In this document: one piece after another, positions 15,866 through 23,136 of the stretch
Numbering within the stretch: the stretch's first letter is position 1
How the letters are laid out: each line of letters opens with the position of its first letter
Source of the DNA: GW2011-AR5 sp041645025
Lineage (GTDB): Archaea; Aenigmatarchaeota; Aenigmatarchaeia; GW2011-AR5
Length of the DNA: 37,793 bases
Reading direction: 5' to 3'
Assembly: GCA_041645025.1 (NCBI GenBank)
Contig: JBAZQV010000006.1
Location: 1 to 37,793 of the forward strand
Translations under genes and position numbers: made by a program
Notes under the pieces: generated by a model
Database searches by the model: none
The model's input: only the letters and a program-made list of their open reading frames with translations
What the model was told of the DNA's origin: nothing

Positions 15866-15977
15866 GGGCTCATAGTCTAGCTTGGTTAGGATTCGTGCTT
15901 AGGGAAGCCCTTTCTGCAAAAGAAATGCGGAAAGAACTAAATAGCATGTGGCCCCGGTTCAAATCCGGGTGAGCCCA
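15866..15977 (+). tRNA. tRNA-Pro with 37/38 intron; anticodon reads AGG
   Basis: Acceptor GGGCTCA/TGAGCCC, D arm GTCT...GGAT and T arm CCCGG-TTCAAAT-CCGGG are identical to the tRNA-Pro(TGG) gene at 16302. The anticodon stem is CGTGC/GCATG. Removing 15905-15942 leaves the loop TTAGGGA, so positions 34-36 are AGG. The mature length is 74 nt. An A34 tRNA is exceptional in archaea. No CCA is encoded. A TATA-like TTTAAT sits about 28 nt upstream. Confidence 0.88.
15905..15942 (+). other. tRNA-Pro intron at position 37/38 (bulge-helix-bulge)
   Basis: A 38-nt intron. Exon bases TTAG (15899-15902) pair with intron bases CTAA (15937-15940), giving the 4-bp central helix flanked by the 3-nt bulges GGA and ATA of a canonical archaeal splice site. 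Inside, CTTTCTGCA pairs with TGCGGAAAG (one T-G pair). Confidence 0.85.
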
Positions 15978-16020
15978 TTCAGCCCTTTTAGAAAAAGCGC
16001 TGGCGGAAAAAGAATCAGAT

Positions 16021-16293
16021 ATGTTCTACGTTTATGTCTTGAGTTGCAGCGATGGTTCTTTGTACACTGGTTACACCAACGATGTCAGCAAACGTCTTGA
16101 ACAACATCAGCAAGGAAAAGCGGCAAAATACACCAAAGGTCGGAGGCCAGTCAAACTTGTTTTATCATTAGAATATTCCAGCAAATCAGAAGCTCTTCGT
16201 GCTGAAGCCGCGTTCAAAAAATTATCCCGTCAGGAAAAACTTCGACATATTGGGCATTTAAAAAAGTCATTTAAATATCTTGATAAAAAATAG
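16021..16293 (+). CDS. GIY-YIG nuclease-domain protein (UPF0213-like)
   Basis: A 90-residue single-domain GIY-YIG protein. The FYVYVLSCSDGSLYTGYTND segment holds the two halves of the motif (YVYV and YTGYT), with the catalytic Arg in SKRLEQH and a Glu in SEALRAEAAFKKLSR. Its length and ending (KLSRQEKLRHI) match the stand-alone UhpB/YhbQ-type UPF0213 proteins common in bacteria, whose function is unclear. It sits between two nearly identical tRNA-Pro genes, 43 nt after one and 8 nt before the other. A bacterial origin is plausible but not shown. Confidence 0.92.
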   Translation: MFYVYVLSCSDGSLYTGYTNDVSKRLEQHQQGKAAKYTKGRRPVKLVLSLEYSSKSEALRAEAAFKKLSRQEKLRHIGHLKKSFKYLDKK

Positions 16294-16301
16294 CATCTGG
16301 C

Positions 16302-16375
16302 GGGCTCATAGTCTAGCTTGGTTAGGATCCGAGGTTTGGGACCTTGTGGCCCCGGTTCAAATCCGGGTGAGCCCA
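16302..16375 (+). tRNA. tRNA-Pro (anticodon TGG)
   Basis: Acceptor GGGCTCA/TGAGCCC, D arm GTCT-AGCTTGGTTA-GGAT, anticodon arm CGAGG-TTTGGGA-CCTTG with anticodon TGG, T arm CCCGG-TTCAAAT-CCGGG, discriminator A. It is 74 nt, intron-less, with no encoded CCA. It shares its whole 5' third and 3' third with the intron-containing copy at 15866. Confidence 0.95.
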
Positions 16376-16376
16376 T

Positions 16377-16964
16377 TCACAACTTTTCAAAAATGCGGCG
16401 GTACTTGAAAACCCCGAATGCCAAAATCAAGCCGCCTATTATATCCACCACGGCGTGCTGCTTGATCATCACAGTGGACAATATTATGAGCACAGTGACA
16501 GGCACCAGATATAAGCCTAACCTTCTGTTTCTCAGGTAAACGAAAAGCGTCGCGATGACTGGTATGGCCACATGAAGCGATGGAAATGCATTCAATGGTT
16601 CATCAAAGGAATAAATGAGAGAGACCCCCCAGTTGAATAAATCATTTGGCTCCACATGCGCACGCGTTATGGTAGTCTGAAAAAACAGGAAAATAATAAT
16701 AGCTATGGCGAGCACTGCCGCAAATGAGAGCGCCACTACCTTGTATTTTTTGTAGTCATTCCAGTAAAGCACGAATGGAATAATGGCGATTACTGGATAC
16801 AAAGCATAAGGGACGACAAAATAAGAAACATAAGGAACAAAAGAATCGAGCCACCCTGTAATCAGAAAACCATCGGGACGGAGAAACTGGGCCAGCTTAT
16901 ACCCGACGGAGTTTAGGGCAACAATGATAAGCAACAGCGCTATTTTGCTTGACTTCTCATTCAT
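16377..16964 (-). CDS. PAP2-superfamily membrane phosphatase
   Basis: A 195-residue protein with about six membrane segments. The active-site motifs of the PAP2/AUR1-like family are present: FPSLHVA (PSxH) and KQHAVVDIIGG (HxxxD). The first motif, usually KxxxxxxRP, is less obvious, with only the RAHVEPND segment in the loop before PSLH. This pattern fits the inositolphosphotransferase-like PAP2_3 branch and suggests phospholipid or polyprenyl-phosphate dephosphorylation. The stop codon begins two bases after the end of tRNA-Pro, in convergent orientation. A TATA-like box lies about 25 nt upstream of the start. Confidence 0.85.
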   Translation of the reverse strand: MNEKSSKIALLLIIVALNSVGYKLAQFLRPDGFLITGWLDSFVPYVSYFVVPYALYPVIAIIPFVLYWNDYKKYKVVALSFAAVLAIAIIIFLFFQTTITRAHVEPNDLFNWGVSLIYSFDEPLNAFPSLHVAIPVIATLFVYLRNRRLGLYLVPVTVLIILSTVMIKQHAVVDIIGGLILAFGVFKYRRIFEKL

Positions 16965-17026
16965 AATTGAATCTTCATCTGCCTTGTATAAAAAGTGTTT
17001 TTAAGCATGAAAATTGATTTAATACC

Positions 17027-17854
17027 ATGCCTTACCTGAAATCTGCCGACGACTATAAAATTTACTACAATTATGTAAAAGGGGATCCAAAGAACCCAAC
17101 AATTTTTTTCGTGCACGGCTGGCTGGTTAACTGGACATGCTTCAAGGAAGAAATTCGATATTTCAGAAGTAATGGCTACCCTGTTCTCTACATGGACATG
17201 AGGGGTCATGGAAAATCTGACAAACCAGATAAACTGGAAAGCTATTCGCTTGATTTGATTGTGAAAGACCTTGATGCGATACTGAACAGGGAAAAAATCA
17301 GACATGTCGTTCTGGTTGGCCATAGCATGGGCGGCATGGTTGTGCTCCTTTTTTGCATAAGGCACCAAGACAAAATAAAAAAGCTTATAATAATTGATTC
17401 GTCTTACAAAAATCCGCTGTTCTCCCCTAAAATAACATATTTCAGCAGTCACAAAAAATTTGCAAATCTCTTGTGTTCGTTCATAATAAAACACACCAAA
17501 ATCAAAAATACTCACTTCTCCCATGTAAAGGACATGGACTTTTCAAAGATGAAATCGTATTCAGATCAAAGGATTGCTCTTTCCTCTCTCATAAATACGC
17601 CTATGCATTCCTGTTTCTGTGCACTGAAAAAAATGTTCGATTTTAACGTGGAAAAAGACCTTGGAAAAATAAAAAAGCCTGTCCTCATCATAGCCAGCCG
17701 AGATGACCAGCTTTTTGCGCTGCAGCTCGAGAAGGCATTTTCAAGAAAAATCAAAAGCTCACGGCTGAAGGTAGAAGAAGGTACTCACTCTATCATCATC
17801 AAAGAACCGGGTGAAATATCAAGGGAAATCCGCAATTTCCTTGAAAAAAGCTAA
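17027..17854 (+). CDS. Alpha/beta hydrolase
   Basis: A 275-residue alpha/beta-hydrolase-fold enzyme. The oxyanion loop is FVHGWLVNW, the nucleophile elbow is VGHSMGGM, the acid is in IIASRDDQLF and the catalytic His is in EEGTHSI. DMRGHGKSDKP is the conserved strand-4 segment of esterase and haloalkane-dehalogenase-like members. No signal peptide is visible, so it is cytoplasmic. The substrate is unknown. TTTTTAAG centred about 26 nt upstream predicts a leaderless start. Confidence 0.9.
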   Translation: MPYLKSADDYKIYYNYVKGDPKNPTIFFVHGWLVNWTCFKEEIRYFRSNGYPVLYMDMRGHGKSDKPDKLESYSLDLIVKDLDAILNREKIRHVVLVGHSMGGMVVLLFCIRHQDKIKKLIIIDSSYKNPLFSPKITYFSSHKKFANLLCSFIIKHTKIKNTHFSHVKDMDFSKMKSYSDQRIALSSLINTPMHSCFCALKKMFDFNVEKDLGKIKKPVLIIASRDDQLFALQLEKAFSRKIKSSRLKVEEGTHSIIIKEPGEISREIRNFLEKS

Positions 17855-18013
17855 GCTCTTGTGGCGAGAAGGTAGCTTCACATCCAAGAAGCCCTTTTCT
17901 AAAGCGGGAGGATAAAGTAAAGCATTTTCTGCGCTTTGCTTGGGTTTTTCATGATCACATATCGATTATTATGCTGCTTAACGTTTTAGAACTACCCGTC
18001 ATCATATAATATC
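17855..18013. other. Intergenic region with pyrimidine-rich tail repeat and hairpin
   Basis: A 159-nt gap. It contains CATCCAAGAAGCCCTTTTCT at 17881-17900, repeated with one base less at 19147-19165 after the next gene. AAAGCG and CGCTTT form a 6-bp inverted repeat just after it. The pyrimidine-rich end is compatible with a transcript 3' end; no ORF is convincing. Confidence 0.4.
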
Positions 18014-19141
18014 ATGGATGTGCATCACCTGCTCATACTCAAGATACTCAGGAACAATGAGCTCACCGAAGTCTACGCGATGATGTCGCTAAGGGCAATG
18101 GCAATGTCCCTGATAAGCATCTTTGTTCCCATCTATCTGTATACATTGGGATATGACATACCGACAATTCTGCTTTTCTTCATCATAATAAGCACCACAC
18201 ATGCGATCTTCTGCCCAATATCAGCGAAGATTTCCTCGAAGATGGGATTCAAACACGGTATGCTGATCAGTTTCATTGGCTATTTCCTCTATTTTGTCAT
18301 GCTGGCGACACTGCCTAACAACAGGGTACTCTTTCCGATAGCTGTTTTCTACGGCATAGCCCAGGCCCTGTTCTGGGTTCCATTCCATGCGTTTTTCTCC
18401 ACACTGACAGACAACAAAAACAGGGGCGAAGAGGTCGCACTGCTTTATATATTTCCGTCGATCTTCTCGATAGCTGCGCCGCTAATAGGAGGCCTCATAA
18501 TATTTTTTGCAGGCTTTGACGTGCTTTTCGTCGTCGGACTCGTATTGCTGATGGCTGCGGCACTACCGCTTTTTGTCAGCAAGGATATGAGGATGCCCTT
18601 CAGTTTCTCGCTACGCTGCGACGGGTTTGATAAAAGAGTTGCTGCTTCGCTGATATCATATAACGACCAGATGAATTCTACACTCTGGCCCATGTTTATT
18701 TTTGTTATTGTTGGCAGCATTGCAGCGCTGGGCGGTATAGTTGCGCTCGGGGCTATTGTTGGATTTGCAACCGCCTGGATAATAGGCAAGCTATGCGACA
18801 AGGGGCACAGGAAAAAGATGCTGCAGTTCGGCGCAGCAGGACAGTTTGTATTATGGATACTGAGGGCGTTCGCATCAAGCCTTAACCATATAATAAGCCT
18901 CGAATCAGTCTGGGGCGTGATATCGAAATTCAAGGACGTTTCCTACAACTCGGCTTACTATGAAAAGGCGCGCAAAGCAAGGAGAAAGCTGGAATTCTCG
19001 ACGCTGAGAGAGATGTCCATACACATCAGCACAGCAACGATTTTCTGCCTCATATACGTATTCTACAGCCATATAGGAACGCCGATTATATTCTTCATTG
19101 CGGCCGTTGGCGCCATGTTCAATATCCTGATAGAAAGGTAG
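18014..19141 (+). CDS. Major facilitator superfamily transporter
   Basis: A 375-residue membrane protein with about 11-12 hydrophobic segments in two halves. The loop SKMGFKHGMLISFIGYF after helix 2 corresponds to the MFS motif A region. AIVGFATAWIIGKLCDKGHRKKML is the equivalent repeat in the second half. IFVPIYLYTLGYDI in helix 1 is typical of archaeal and bacterial members of unknown substrate. The N-terminus is MDVHHLLILKILRNNELTE with no signal peptide. No partner gene suggests a substrate. Confidence 0.85.
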   Translation: MDVHHLLILKILRNNELTEVYAMMSLRAMAMSLISIFVPIYLYTLGYDIPTILLFFIIISTTHAIFCPISAKISSKMGFKHGMLISFIGYFLYFVMLATLPNNRVLFPIAVFYGIAQALFWVPFHAFFSTLTDNKNRGEEVALLYIFPSIFSIAAPLIGGLIIFFAGFDVLFVVGLVLLMAAALPLFVSKDMRMPFSFSLRCDGFDKRVAASLISYNDQMNSTLWPMFIFVIVGSIAALGGIVALGAIVGFATAWIIGKLCDKGHRKKMLQFGAAGQFVLWILRAFASSLNHIISLESVWGVISKFKDVSYNSAYYEKARKARRKLEFSTLREMSIHISTATIFCLIYVFYSHIGTPIIFFIAAVGAMFNILIER

Positions 19142-19187
19142 ACTCGCATCCAGAAGCCCTTTTCTACTTTTCGTGTCGATTATAATC

Positions 19188-19634
19188 ATGAACATAAGAC
19201 TTGCCGTGGCAGAAGACGCGCAGAACGTAGCTGCTATTATAAAACGCAATTCTCAGGAGGACTACATGGGTTACGTGACCTTTGGTTACCAGTACATAAA
19301 GGATAAGATGAAAAAAGATTTTTTCTTTGTTGCTGATAACGCTGAGAAAATTGTCGGATGTATCCGCATAGCTATTGTTGAGCTGGATCTTGCGGAGATA
19401 AGGACATTGTGTGTGGATGAGGAATATAGAAAGAAGGGTATAGCAACTGAACTACTTGAGCACGCGATTGATTTACTGAAAAAGAAGTCAATAAGGAAGA
19501 TAGTTTCCAGAGCCAAGGCAGACAATAATGTAGCAATAAACTTGTTCAAAAAATCCGGCTTTGAGCAGGAAGGCTACTTTCGTGAGCACTACCGGAAAGG
19601 CATAGACGTTGTGCAGATGGCAAAATTTCTCTAG
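19188..19634 (+). CDS. GNAT-family N-acetyltransferase
   Basis: A 148-residue GNAT protein. The acetyl-CoA-binding motif is RKKGIATELLEHAI, preceded by the beta-4 strand AEIRTLCVDEEY; DNNVAINLFKKSGFEQEGYF is motif B. The ending YRKGIDVVQMAKFL matches small-molecule or ribosomal-protein acetyltransferases. ATG 19188 (MNIRLAVAED) is preferred over a GTG at 19173. The acceptor is unknown. The start is 46 nt after the MFS stop, with the tail repeat in between. Confidence 0.9.
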   Translation: MNIRLAVAEDAQNVAAIIKRNSQEDYMGYVTFGYQYIKDKMKKDFFFVADNAEKIVGCIRIAIVELDLAEIRTLCVDEEYRKKGIATELLEHAIDLLKKKSIRKIVSRAKADNNVAINLFKKSGFEQEGYFREHYRKGIDVVQMAKFL

Positions 19635-19658
19635 AAGCAAATCATAGCTTTATTTTAG

Positions 19659-19931
19659 TTATACGCCTGTTTGTTTTTCGAGTTTGCTCATCTGTTTCTG
19701 CTTTCTTTTAAGCCTTCTCAAAGACTCGCCGATTTCTACAAAGCCAACAGCAATAATCAAATAGCCAACTATCTGGAATGATGAATTTTCGAACAATTTT
19801 ATTATTACTATCCCGACGCCGATGAATGCAAGCGCCGTGCTCATAAAGGAGAGTATGGTGCGCTCCTTTGACAATATAGTTCTTTCCTCGGACAGCAGCA
19901 CTTCCTTATTATCTTTTTCTTTGCGCCTCAT
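19659..19931 (-). CDS. DUF202-family small membrane protein
   Basis: A 90-residue protein with two transmembrane segments. The family signature is ERTILSKERTILSFMSTALA followed by FIGVGIVIIKLF; the second helix is IVGYLIIAVGFVEI. The C-terminus is a highly basic tail (RRLKRKQKQMSKLEKQ). DUF202 (YidH-like) proteins are widespread and of unknown function; some fused forms carry VTC or other domains. It converges on the GNAT gene and is divergent from proS. Confidence 0.8.
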   Translation of the reverse strand: MRRKEKDNKEVLLSEERTILSKERTILSFMSTALAFIGVGIVIIKLFENSSFQIVGYLIIAVGFVEIGESLRRLKRKQKQMSKLEKQTGV

Positions 19932-20018
19932 AGTTACTAGATGTCAGGGATGGAATAAAAAGATTAAGAAGCGATCTTTAATGTTTTTAATACAATCAAT
20001 CAAATTATTAGTGATAAC

Positions 20019-21458
20019 ATGTCAGAAGATATGGGTGTGACGACGAAGAGAAGCGAGGACTTCAGCAAGTGGTACCTCGATGTTGTGCGAAAGGGCAACT
20101 TTATTGACCAGCGAAGTCCAATAAAGGGCTTTGACGTCATAATGCCCTGGGGCTACGCTGTCTGGGAGATAATCCAAAAATCCTTCGATACATTGATAAA
20201 AGATTATAATGTTAAAAACTGCTATTTTCCCTCACTGATACCAGAAAGGCTCCTAAAGAAAGAGGAAAAACACCTGAAAGGTTTCAGAGCAGAGACCCTT
20301 ATGGCTGCCGAACTGGCCAGCGGTGAAAAACTGGAAGAACGATACGCACTTAGGCCAACGTCAGAAACCATAATGTATTATATGTTTAATCTCTGGATAA
20401 GATCCTACAAGGACTTGCCGCTTAAGGTAAACCAGTGGTGCAACATCGTACGCTGGGATACAAAAATGACAAAACCTTTTCTGCGAGGTCGTGAATTTTT
20501 GTGGCAGGAAGGTCATACGGCTCACGCCACGAAAGAAGACGCGGAAAAACTAATAAAGCATGTTGTGCACATGTACGGCGAGATATACAAATCGTTAGCA
20601 ATGACACCGCTTATTCTAGTGAGACCGAAATCAGATACATTTGCGGGCGCGGATTATTCGGTTGTCTTCGATACGCTTGTGCAGGACGGTAAAGTATCTC
20701 AGGGACCTGGAACACATTTGCTGGGCCAGAACTTTTCAAAACCATTTGACATTCAATTTTTAGACAAAGACAACAACAAACAATACGTATGGCAAACCAG
20801 CTGGGGCATGACCACAAGGCAAATAGGAATAACCATCTGTCACCACGGCGACGACAAAGGCGCTGTATTGCCGCCGGAAGTTGCGCCATATCAAGTAGTC
20901 ATTGTTCCCATACTTTTCAAAAATAAAGAGGAAATCGTACTGAACAAAGCTAGAGAAGTCAAAGAGTACCTGGAACAAGCAGGATTGCGCGTTCATCTGG
21001 ACGACCGTGACTACTCTGCCGGCTTCAAGTTCAATGAATGGGAACTGCGCGGAGTGCCGCTGCGCCTGGAGATAGGACCAAAAGATATAGAAAATAATGA
21101 GGTTACTGCTGTCTCAAGGATGGGCGACAAGAAGAGAATAAAAATTACCGAACTGGCGGAAGTCAAAAAAACTCTTGATGGCATTCAGAAATCCCTGGCA
21201 GTTCACTCGGAAAAATTCCTGCTCGACAACATAAGAGATGTTCAAAACATGAATCAGTTGAAAGATATTTCGAAGAAAGGCGGTTTCCTCAGGGGGAACT
21301 GGTGTGGCTCTGGTGAATGTGAAGATATGATAAAAACAGACTCCGGCGGCTATGAAATACGCGGAACTTTATACGAAAAAGAAGAAAAGCCTTTTGCTGC
21401 ATGTCTATATTGTGGCAAGCCTGCAAAGCATGTTGTATACGTAGCAAAAGCCTACTGA
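20019..21458 (+). CDS. proS: Prolyl-tRNA synthetase, archaeal/eukaryotic type
   Basis: A 479-residue class II synthetase. The N-terminus KRSEDFSKWYLDVVRKG and DQRSPIKGFDVIMPWG are archaeal ProRS signatures. The proline-site motif LRPTSETIMYYMF, motif 2 in RWDTKMTKPFLRGREFLWQE and motif 3 with TRQIGITICHHGD are present. The anticodon-binding domain follows (APYQVVIVPIL). The C-terminal zinc-binding domain has CGSGEC and CLYCGK and ends in Tyr, as in class 3 ProRS. The insertion domain of bacterial ProRS is absent. It lies about 4 kb from the two tRNA-Pro genes on the same strand. Confidence 0.97.
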   Translation: MSEDMGVTTKRSEDFSKWYLDVVRKGNFIDQRSPIKGFDVIMPWGYAVWEIIQKSFDTLIKDYNVKNCYFPSLIPERLLKKEEKHLKGFRAETLMAAELASGEKLEERYALRPTSETIMYYMFNLWIRSYKDLPLKVNQWCNIVRWDTKMTKPFLRGREFLWQEGHTAHATKEDAEKLIKHVVHMYGEIYKSLAMTPLILVRPKSDTFAGADYSVVFDTLVQDGKVSQGPGTHLLGQNFSKPFDIQFLDKDNNKQYVWQTSWGMTTRQIGITICHHGDDKGAVLPPEVAPYQVVIVPILFKNKEEIVLNKAREVKEYLEQAGLRVHLDDRDYSAGFKFNEWELRGVPLRLEIGPKDIENNEVTAVSRMGDKKRIKITELAEVKKTLDGIQKSLAVHSEKFLLDNIRDVQNMNQLKDISKKGGFLRGNWCGSGECEDMIKTDSGGYEIRGTLYEKEEKPFAACLYCGKPAKHVVYVAKAY

Positions 21459-21532
21459 AAATAATGATTTTTGCTGTAATGCCCCTAAAACACAAGAACA
21501 AAAGGATTTAACTACCAAAAATCAATGTTTGT

Positions 21533-21994
21533 ATGGTGAATGGGATCGTGAAAAAGGTAAAAAATTTCTTCGGTGCAAAAAAATCCTTTATCGTGGTCGT
21601 TGTAGTTATTTTGCTAGTTGTCGCAGGTTATTATATTCTGGCGCCCGCTGAGTGTGCACTGGGAAAGGAACGTGTCTACGCAGGACAGCCGGTGGACAAT
21701 GAACAGGCACTCGCAAAACTAACAGCCTTTATCGGCGGCTTAAACAGAACCCAGTTCCCTGCCGGGTTGTTTTCCAGCATGCCTGAGATAAGCTCTCTCG
21801 TGCTTAAAGAAACCAACGTTACCCGTGTCAAAAACATGAAAGTCCTTCTTGATAAGCAAGCTACTGAAATAAGCGGATTTGTAATGGACGTGCCGTATAA
21901 AGACGGTGATCGCCTGGTTTATGGAGATGGGTATTTCCTCTCAGAGGGCGACGGCTATTTGTATAAGATGAACAGAGCGGACTGCAAGTCGTAG
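21533..21994 (+). CDS. Membrane-anchored hypothetical protein
   Basis: A 153-residue protein with a positively charged N-terminus (VKKVKNFFGAKKS), one strongly hydrophobic helix (FIVVVVVILLVVAGYYI) and an extracytoplasmic domain of about 110 residues. The domain contains three Asn-X-Thr or similar sequons (NRT, NVT) and two Cys (ECALG and ADCKS near the end) that could pair. I recognise no family. Start ATG 21533 has a TTTAA box about 26 nt upstream. It stands alone after proS. Confidence 0.7.
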   Translation: MVNGIVKKVKNFFGAKKSFIVVVVVILLVVAGYYILAPAECALGKERVYAGQPVDNEQALAKLTAFIGGLNRTQFPAGLFSSMPEISSLVLKETNVTRVKNMKVLLDKQATEISGFVMDVPYKDGDRLVYGDGYFLSEGDGYLYKMNRADCKS

Positions 21995-22135
21995 AAATTC
22001 TCTAACTAAAGTCGGGGTGCTAAAGCAAGAAATCAGCCCCACTTCAAGTAACGTATTTTTTCGTGTTCCAAAAACATCAGGTTAGAGCCTTGATGATTCA
22101 TCCATCAGTTGAAGCAAATGCTCTAGCTTTAGCAA
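21995..22135. other. Intergenic region
   Basis: A 141-nt gap holding an imperfect inverted repeat (GGGGTGCT with AGCCCC, about 22010-22040). An open frame of about 40 codons without a proper start (ending MIHPSVEANALALATRNLSE) crosses its right part; I do not call it a gene. Confidence 0.3.
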
Positions 22136-22297
22136 CTAGAAATTTATCTGAATAAGTTCTTCTTTTTTGCCTTTGTTGTCGGCCTTTGTTTTAAAATGGC
22201 AACCACTGTGAAATTTGTGATCAAGACATTTTACAGTGCCAAAGCTGCCAGCAAAGCACTCCAGTCGTGTAGAAAGATAGGGACATTTTCTTCTCAT
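22136..22297 (-). CDS. Small Cys-rich protein, probable metal-binding
   Basis: A 53-residue protein starting MRRKCPYLSTRLECFA, with KCLDHKFHSGCHFKTK following. The spacing C-X8-C ... C-X8-C with an initial Cys-Pro-Tyr resembles the short archaeal and bacterial Cys motif seen at the ends of PilZ-adaptor-like proteins; a bound metal or Fe-S cluster is plausible. The longer in-frame ATG at 22348 adds a hydrophobic stretch, but a TATATAAT box 29 nt upstream of 22297 supports the short form. The C-terminus is basic then acidic (KADNKGKKEELIQ). Confidence 0.55.
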   Translation of the reverse strand: MRRKCPYLSTRLECFAGSFGTVKCLDHKFHSGCHFKTKADNKGKKEELIQINF

Positions 22298-22322
22298 AAG
22301 TAGAATAATGCTGCTAGCGGAA

Positions 22323-22330
22323 TATATAAT
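22323..22330 (-). promoter_or_regulatory. TATA box of the small Cys-rich gene
   Basis: ATTATATA on the minus strand, centred about 29 nt before the start at 22297. It lies inside the longer ORF, which argues against the longer start. Confidence 0.5.
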
Positions 22331-22438
22331 TTTAGGTACAGAGGCCAAAGTCTGGTAATTAGAATAAACTTCCGTTATTCCACAGCCCTAGTTATCGGCG
22401 AAATACAACGTATGCGGGTATCTGGTCTGGGATCGAAT

Positions 22439-23011
22439 CTAGCATAAACAGGGGTGTGGAAGTTGATCGGCGGCTTTTCCCAGAACAGTTTTATCATCTA
22501 ATAAAAAATTTCCCAATAATACAGGACCTTCTACAACACGTCCTTCTCTGAGACGCCGAGCTGTTAAATTGCCTTCATTTGATATGTGAAAAGCATCTGC
22601 TTCATCTGTTTGAACCCGCCAGGAACAACAATATTGTGTATCTCTCAAAACCCTGACTGCTCGCCCAACTACGGCATCGGCTTCAACATCAGGCTCAACA
22701 GGCAGTTTTACAGCCCCGATTTCTATATAGTCGGGATCGATAGAATGAATTTGTTGTGCAAAACCATCTTCATCCAAGTAACCGCCCACATGTTTCTCCT
22801 TAGGTTCGCCGTAGAAAGCCACAAGCCACACAGGACGCGATTTTTCTAAAGCATACTGGGCAATATGAGGCATGAATATCGGCATATTACCTCTTACGTA
22901 TGTGGGGAATGTGTGAGCAACTTCAGACTTAGGATCGGATTCGAATACGCGTCTTACAAATTTCTCTGTTTCCATAATATGCCATTCTTCCGGAACCATG
23001 TGCGTAGACAT
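22439..23011 (-). CDS. Hypothetical protein, 190 aa
   Basis: A soluble acidic protein. Recognisable segments are HTFPTYVRGNMPIFMPHIA, KSRPVWLVAFYGEPKEKHVGG and DYIEIGAVKLPVEPDVEADA, the last with the look of a beta-rich core. There are three Cys near the end (QYCCSW, PHPCLC). No family is recognised and no membrane segment is present. A TTTTAATAGT box on the minus strand about 25 nt upstream of ATG 23011 supports the start. It is divergent from psmB. Confidence 0.6.
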   Translation of the reverse strand: MSTHMVPEEWHIMETEKFVRRVFESDPKSEVAHTFPTYVRGNMPIFMPHIAQYALEKSRPVWLVAFYGEPKEKHVGGYLDEDGFAQQIHSIDPDYIEIGAVKLPVEPDVEADAVVGRAVRVLRDTQYCCSWRVQTDEADAFHISNEGNLTARRLREGRVVEGPVLLGNFLLDDKTVLGKAADQLPHPCLC

Positions 23012-23072
23012 ACAGCAACCTTTTCAAAAAACTATTAAAACCTACTTTTTGTACAAAGTTCACAGAAAGAAG

Positions 23073-23082
23073 ATTTAAATAC
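23073..23082 (+). promoter_or_regulatory. TATA box of psmB, with GGTGAT Shine-Dalgarno
   Basis: ATTTAAATAC lies about 59 nt before the psmB ATG, which gives a leader of about 33 nt. GGTGAT at 23128-23133 is a good Shine-Dalgarno 3 nt before ATG 23137, so this gene is not leaderless. Confidence 0.55.
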
Positions 23083-23136
23083 TTCACGACGATAGAAATA
23101 ATATTCAGTTTTATTCGCATTCTATTTGGTGATAAG

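Noticed and set aside
15226..15873. 215-codon frame on the minus strand opposite the nucleotidyltransferase gene
   Set aside because: No recognisable domains; the plus-strand frame shows clear nucleotidyltransferase motifs.
16961..17524. 187-codon frame on the minus strand
   Set aside because: Opposite the alpha/beta hydrolase gene, whose catalytic motifs are all visible.
22040..22140. Short plus-strand frame ending in MIHPSVEANALALATRNLSE
   Set aside because: Only 20-30 codons after any start, overlaps the stop region of the small Cys-rich gene; a gene remnant is possible but unsupported.
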